Below are positions 7,176 through 9,198 of a stretch of 9,198 nucleotides of DNA, piece after piece. A program made the position numbers and the translations under genes. Below the pieces are notes generated by a model. It was not told where the DNA came from. It ran no database searches and saw only the letters and a list, made by a program, of their open reading frames with translations. The first letter of the stretch is position 1, and each line of letters starts with the position of its first letter. The stretch is from Actinomycetes bacterium (lineage in GTDB: Bacteria; Actinomycetota; Acidimicrobiia; Acidimicrobiales; RAAP-2). The stretch spans positions 1 through 9,198 of the forward strand of contig JAJZMN010000029.1 in NCBI GenBank assembly GCA_021850345.1, read 5' to 3'.

Positions 7176-7808
7176 GTGCCGGACGATCCTGTCACGGACG
7201 CACCGCTCGATGACGCGCGGCCGCTGCGGCCGGTCGACGTCGTGCTCGCGGGCCACCGCGGCGACGTGGCCACCGCCCGGCGGGGCTTCGCGTCGTTGGA
7301 CCCTGCGGCGCGCGAGGTGGCGATCGGCGCGCTCGACCGCCTCGGCGCGCTCGATGAGGGCGCGCTCGTCCAGGCGCTGTCCGACGACACGCCGGCCGTG
7401 CGGCGCCGGGCGTGCGACATCGCCGCCACCTTCGACGGCACCGACGAGCTACGACGCTCACTGTCGGCATCGCTTCACGACGACGACGCGTTGGTCGTCG
7501 AGGCGGCGTGCTGGGCTCTCGGCGAGCAGCGGACAGCCGACGCGATCCCAGCGCTCAGCCATGTGGCGAGATCGCACGCCGACATCCGCGCGCGCGAGGC
7601 GGCCGTGGCGGCGCTCGGCGCGATCGGCGAACCGGCTGGGCTCGGCGCCGTGCTCGACGCGCTCGGCGACAAGCCGACCGTGCGCCGTCGTGCGGTTGTC
7701 GCGCTCGCCGCCTTCGAGGGGGAAGAAGTGACCGCGGCCCTCGAGCGCGCCGCCGCCGATCGTGACTGGCAGGTACGCGAAGTCGCCGAGATCCTTCGCG
7801 ACCAGTGA
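7176..7808 (+). CDS. HEAT-repeat (PBS lyase-like) protein
   Basis: A 210-residue, all-helical, probably cytosolic protein built from about five HEAT-type helical pairs of roughly 30 residues. Typical repeat signatures are DDTPAVRRRACDIAATF, DDDALVVEAACWALGE, IRAREAAVAALGAIGE, KPTVRRRAVVALAAFEG and RDWQVREVAEIL. Such repeats form a curved scaffold for binding proteins. No enzymatic residues are visible, and similarity to phycobilin lyases reflects the repeat only. The GTG start at 7176 is inferred: codon use is coding-like from there, and a -10-like box lies 6 bases upstream. The first 15 or so residues are acidic and probably flexible. The gene is divergent from the PDZ-Lon protease and convergent with the MreB-like gene. 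Partner and pathway are unknown. Confidence 0.88.
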   Translation: MPDDPVTDAPLDDARPLRPVDVVLAGHRGDVATARRGFASLDPAAREVAIGALDRLGALDEGALVQALSDDTPAVRRRACDIAATFDGTDELRRSLSASLHDDDALVVEAACWALGEQRTADAIPALSHVARSHADIRAREAAVAALGAIGEPAGLGAVLDALGDKPTVRRRAVVALAAFEGEEVTAALERAAADRDWQVREVAEILRDQ

Positions 7809-7832
7809 GCGGCCCTTCGCGACCAGTGAGCG
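7793..7832 (+). repeat. 21-bp tandem duplication over the HEAT gene stop codon
   Basis: A 19-base identical segment, CCTTCGCGACCAGTGAGCG, occurs at 7793-7811 and again at 7814-7832, a period of 21 bases. The first copy contains the last codons and the TGA of the HEAT gene. The second repeats them in the same frame after the stop, including a second TGA. Confidence 0.95.
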
Positions 7833-7889
7833 ACGCAGTGCAGCGCGACCGCTCCCGAACCCAGGGCTCGGCGAGACCGATTGGCGTTC

Positions 7890-7918
7890 GACCCCACCAG
7901 GCTCGGCGGGGTGGGATC
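7890..7918. terminator. Possible bidirectional terminator between convergent genes
   Basis: GACCCCACC (7890-7898) and GGTGGGATC (7910-7918) pair over nine positions with one C/A mismatch, around an 11-base loop. The hairpin lies between the convergent HEAT and MreB-like genes and overlaps the latter's stop codon. There is no flanking T-tract in either direction, so termination is inferred from position and stem strength. Confidence 0.4.
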
Positions 7919-8921
7919 AGCGATCGGCCGAGGCGAAGAGCGGCGCGAGACGGTCGAACGACTCGATGCACTTGCCGGCACCGAGGGCGACACACTCGAG
8001 GGGCATGCCGACGAGGTGCACGGGCACGTTCGCGGTGTCGGCGATCCGTTGCGCGAGCCCACGCAGCAGCGCGCCGCCGCCGGTGAGGTGGATGCCGTCG
8101 AAGATGATGTCCTGCGCGAGCTCGGGTGGTGCCTCGCCGAGACAGTGAGAGGTGGCCTCGAGGATCTGGGCGACCTGCTCCTCGATCGCCTCGCGCACTT
8201 CTGCCGCGCTGAGCACCACGGTACGAGGAAGGCCCGTGGAGACTTCGCGTCCGCGCACCTCTGCGTCGGGCTCGTCCTCGTAGGGCGCGGCCGAACCGAT
8301 CGCGAGCTTCACCGCTTCGGCGGTCCGCTCGCCGATCGCGATGCCGAAGTTCGAACGGACGTACTGCTGGATGGCGGCATCGAGATCGAAGCCGCCACAG
8401 CGGATCGCGCGCATTGCCACGAGCCCGCCGAGCGAGGTCACCGCCATCTCAGAAGTGCCCCCACCGACGTCGACGACCATCGAGCCGACCGGCTCGTGGA
8501 TCGCGAGCCCCGCGCCGATGGCCGCAGCGAGCGGCTGGTCGATGAGGTAGCACGACGACGCACCCGCAGCGCGCGCGGCTTCTTTGACGGCCCGGCGCTC
8601 CACCGCCGTGATGGCGGAGGGGACGCAGATGAGGACCTTGGGACGGTTCATCCGCCCGACGCCCACGCGTCGCAAGAGCACGTGGATCATGCGCTGGGTG
8701 ATCTCGAAGTCGGTGATCGCCCCCTGGCGCATGGGCCTGACGGCGACGATGTACCCCGGGGTGCGGCCGATCATCTGCCACGCCTCCTCGCCGAGGGCGA
8801 GCACGTCCTTGCTCCTGGTGTCCATCGCGAGCACGGTCGGCTCGTTCAGCACGATCCCCCGTCCCGCGGCGTAGACGAGGGTGTTCGCAGTGCCGAGATC
8901 GATCGCCAGGTCACGGGACAT
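7917..8921 (-). CDS. MreB-like actin homologue
   Basis: A 334-residue member of the MreB/Mbl family, the membrane-associated filament proteins that guide lateral wall synthesis. The actin-fold nucleotide motifs are present: phosphate-1 DLGTANT (8-14), phosphate-2 VVDVGGGTSEMAV (149-161) and the adenosine motif LTGGGALLRGL (279-289). GRTPG, ITDFEIT, VLICVPSAITAVERRAV and IGERTAEAVK are also family-typical. Length is normal for MreB. Two usually conserved places differ: LIDQP (127-131) stands where most MreBs have LIEEP, and GGFDLD (176-181) where most have a GGD motif. This suggests a divergent paralogue. ATG 8921 gives the usual N-terminus MSRDLAIDLG; ATG 8930 is three codons upstream. A -10-like TACCAT precedes 8921 by 7 bases. 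mreC, mreD and rodA are not adjacent. I give no symbol because it may not be the main MreB. Confidence 0.93.
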   Translation of the reverse strand: MSRDLAIDLGTANTLVYAAGRGIVLNEPTVLAMDTRSKDVLALGEEAWQMIGRTPGYIVAVRPMRQGAITDFEITQRMIHVLLRRVGVGRMNRPKVLICVPSAITAVERRAVKEAARAAGASSCYLIDQPLAAAIGAGLAIHEPVGSMVVDVGGGTSEMAVTSLGGLVAMRAIRCGGFDLDAAIQQYVRSNFGIAIGERTAEAVKLAIGSAAPYEDEPDAEVRGREVSTGLPRTVVLSAAEVREAIEEQVAQILEATSHCLGEAPPELAQDIIFDGIHLTGGGALLRGLAQRIADTANVPVHLVGMPLECVALGAGKCIESFDRLAPLFASADR

Positions 8922-8928
8922 CGGCGAC

Positions 8929-8934
8929 ATGGTA
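8929..8934 (-). promoter_or_regulatory. Possible -10 box of the MreB-like gene
   Basis: The minus strand has TACCAT (TANNNT type) with 7 bases between it and ATG 8921, and no Shine-Dalgarno in between. It overlaps the alternative ATG at 8930. If it is a promoter, that upstream ATG would not be transcribed, which supports 8921 as the start. Confidence 0.4.
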
Positions 8935-8974
8935 CGCAGACCGGGGGCGATGCCATCCTTCGGGCGCCGGTCGG

Positions 8975-8980
8975 TAACCT
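8975..8980 (+). promoter_or_regulatory. Possible -10 box of the edge-truncated protease-like gene
   Basis: TAACCT (TANNNT type) ends exactly 6 bases before GTG 8987, the same spacing as at the HEAT gene. This predicts a leaderless transcript. The -35 region is unconvincing. Confidence 0.45.
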
Positions 8981-8986
8981 CGCGGC

Positions 8987-9198
8987 GTGCCGTGGGGGCC
9001 CCTCGAAGACGATCCGGACGACGCGGCGGAAGGGTCTCGTGGATGGATCCCGCCCGAGGCTCGCACATGGCGTCATCCCTCCGAGCTGCACAGCGCACAG
9101 ATGGCGCAGATGGCGATCGCGTACAGCACCCGGCCCGGTTGGCGCCGCGGGGCGACCATCCTCGTCGGCACCGCAGCGTTGCTGGCGATCGCGATCGG
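8987..9198 (+). CDS. N-terminus of a probable membrane-anchored serine protease (partial)
   Basis: An open frame from GTG 8987 to the window edge gives about 70 residues with no stop. It begins MPWGPLEDDPDDAAEG, an acidic cytoplasmic leader, and continues with WIPPEARTWRHPSEL. A positively charged RPGWRRG then precedes a hydrophobic segment (about 57 onward, ATILVGTAALLAIAI) that looks like a membrane span. The W-x-HPSEL motif followed by a membrane span is, as I recall it, common at the start of actinobacterial membrane-anchored trypsin-like (S1C/HtrA, often PDZ-containing) proteases. The catalytic domain would lie beyond the edge, so this identity is inferred. It is divergent from the MreB-like gene, with 65 bases between start codons. 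Confidence 0.65.
   Translation, partial: MPWGPLEDDPDDAAEGSRGWIPPEARTWRHPSELHSAQMAQMAIAYSTRPGWRRGATILVGTAALLAIAI

Noticed and set aside
8931..9098. N-terminal extension of the MreB-like protein to 9098
   Set aside because: The extra residues are Arg/Pro-rich and unlike any MreB, and they overlap the divergent coding start at 8987. MreB proteins normally begin right before the DLGTANT motif.

Overview
This window looks like chromosomal DNA of a high-GC actinobacterium, most likely from the Acidimicrobiia or a related deep lineage (the lineage is inferred, not proven). The pairing of a UPF0182 giant membrane protein with a PDZ/Lon-domain membrane protease is a familiar actinobacterial neighbourhood (Rv3193c/Rv3194c in Mycobacterium tuberculosis). 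GC-rich third positions, GTG starts and the near absence of Shine-Dalgarno sequences agree with that. No insertion sequence, CRISPR array, integrase or rRNA gene was seen.

Layout from left to right. 23-99 (minus): initiator tRNA-fMet with an encoded CCA end and an extended -10 promoter just upstream. 100-311: a 212-base gap with no gene, holding that promoter and a hairpin after the neighbouring small gene. 312-7166 (minus): a compact four-gene series, read right to left as a membrane PDZ-Lon (S16) protease, a 702-residue DivIVA-domain coiled-coil protein ending in a phage MuF/SPP1-gp7-like Cys/His module, the UPF0182 membrane protein, and a 103-residue helical protein. 7176-7808 (plus): a HEAT-repeat protein whose start codon lies only 9 bases from that of the divergent protease. 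7809-7916: a short convergent gap with a tandem duplication and a hairpin. 7917-8921 (minus): a solitary MreB-like actin homologue. 8987-9198 (plus): the 5' end of a protein that resembles a membrane-anchored trypsin-like/HtrA protease, cut by the window edge.

The contents lean towards the cell envelope: a polar/growth-zone type DivIVA domain, an MreB filament protein, a membrane protease and a large membrane protein with an extracytoplasmic part. The most unusual item is the DivIVA-MuF fusion, which sits between two genes that are usually adjacent in actinobacteria. A second theme is translation initiation. Five of the seven protein starts in the window have a -10-like hexamer 6-8 bases before the start codon and no Shine-Dalgarno sequence, which points to leaderless mRNAs. 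Only the 103-residue gene has a strong ribosome binding site.
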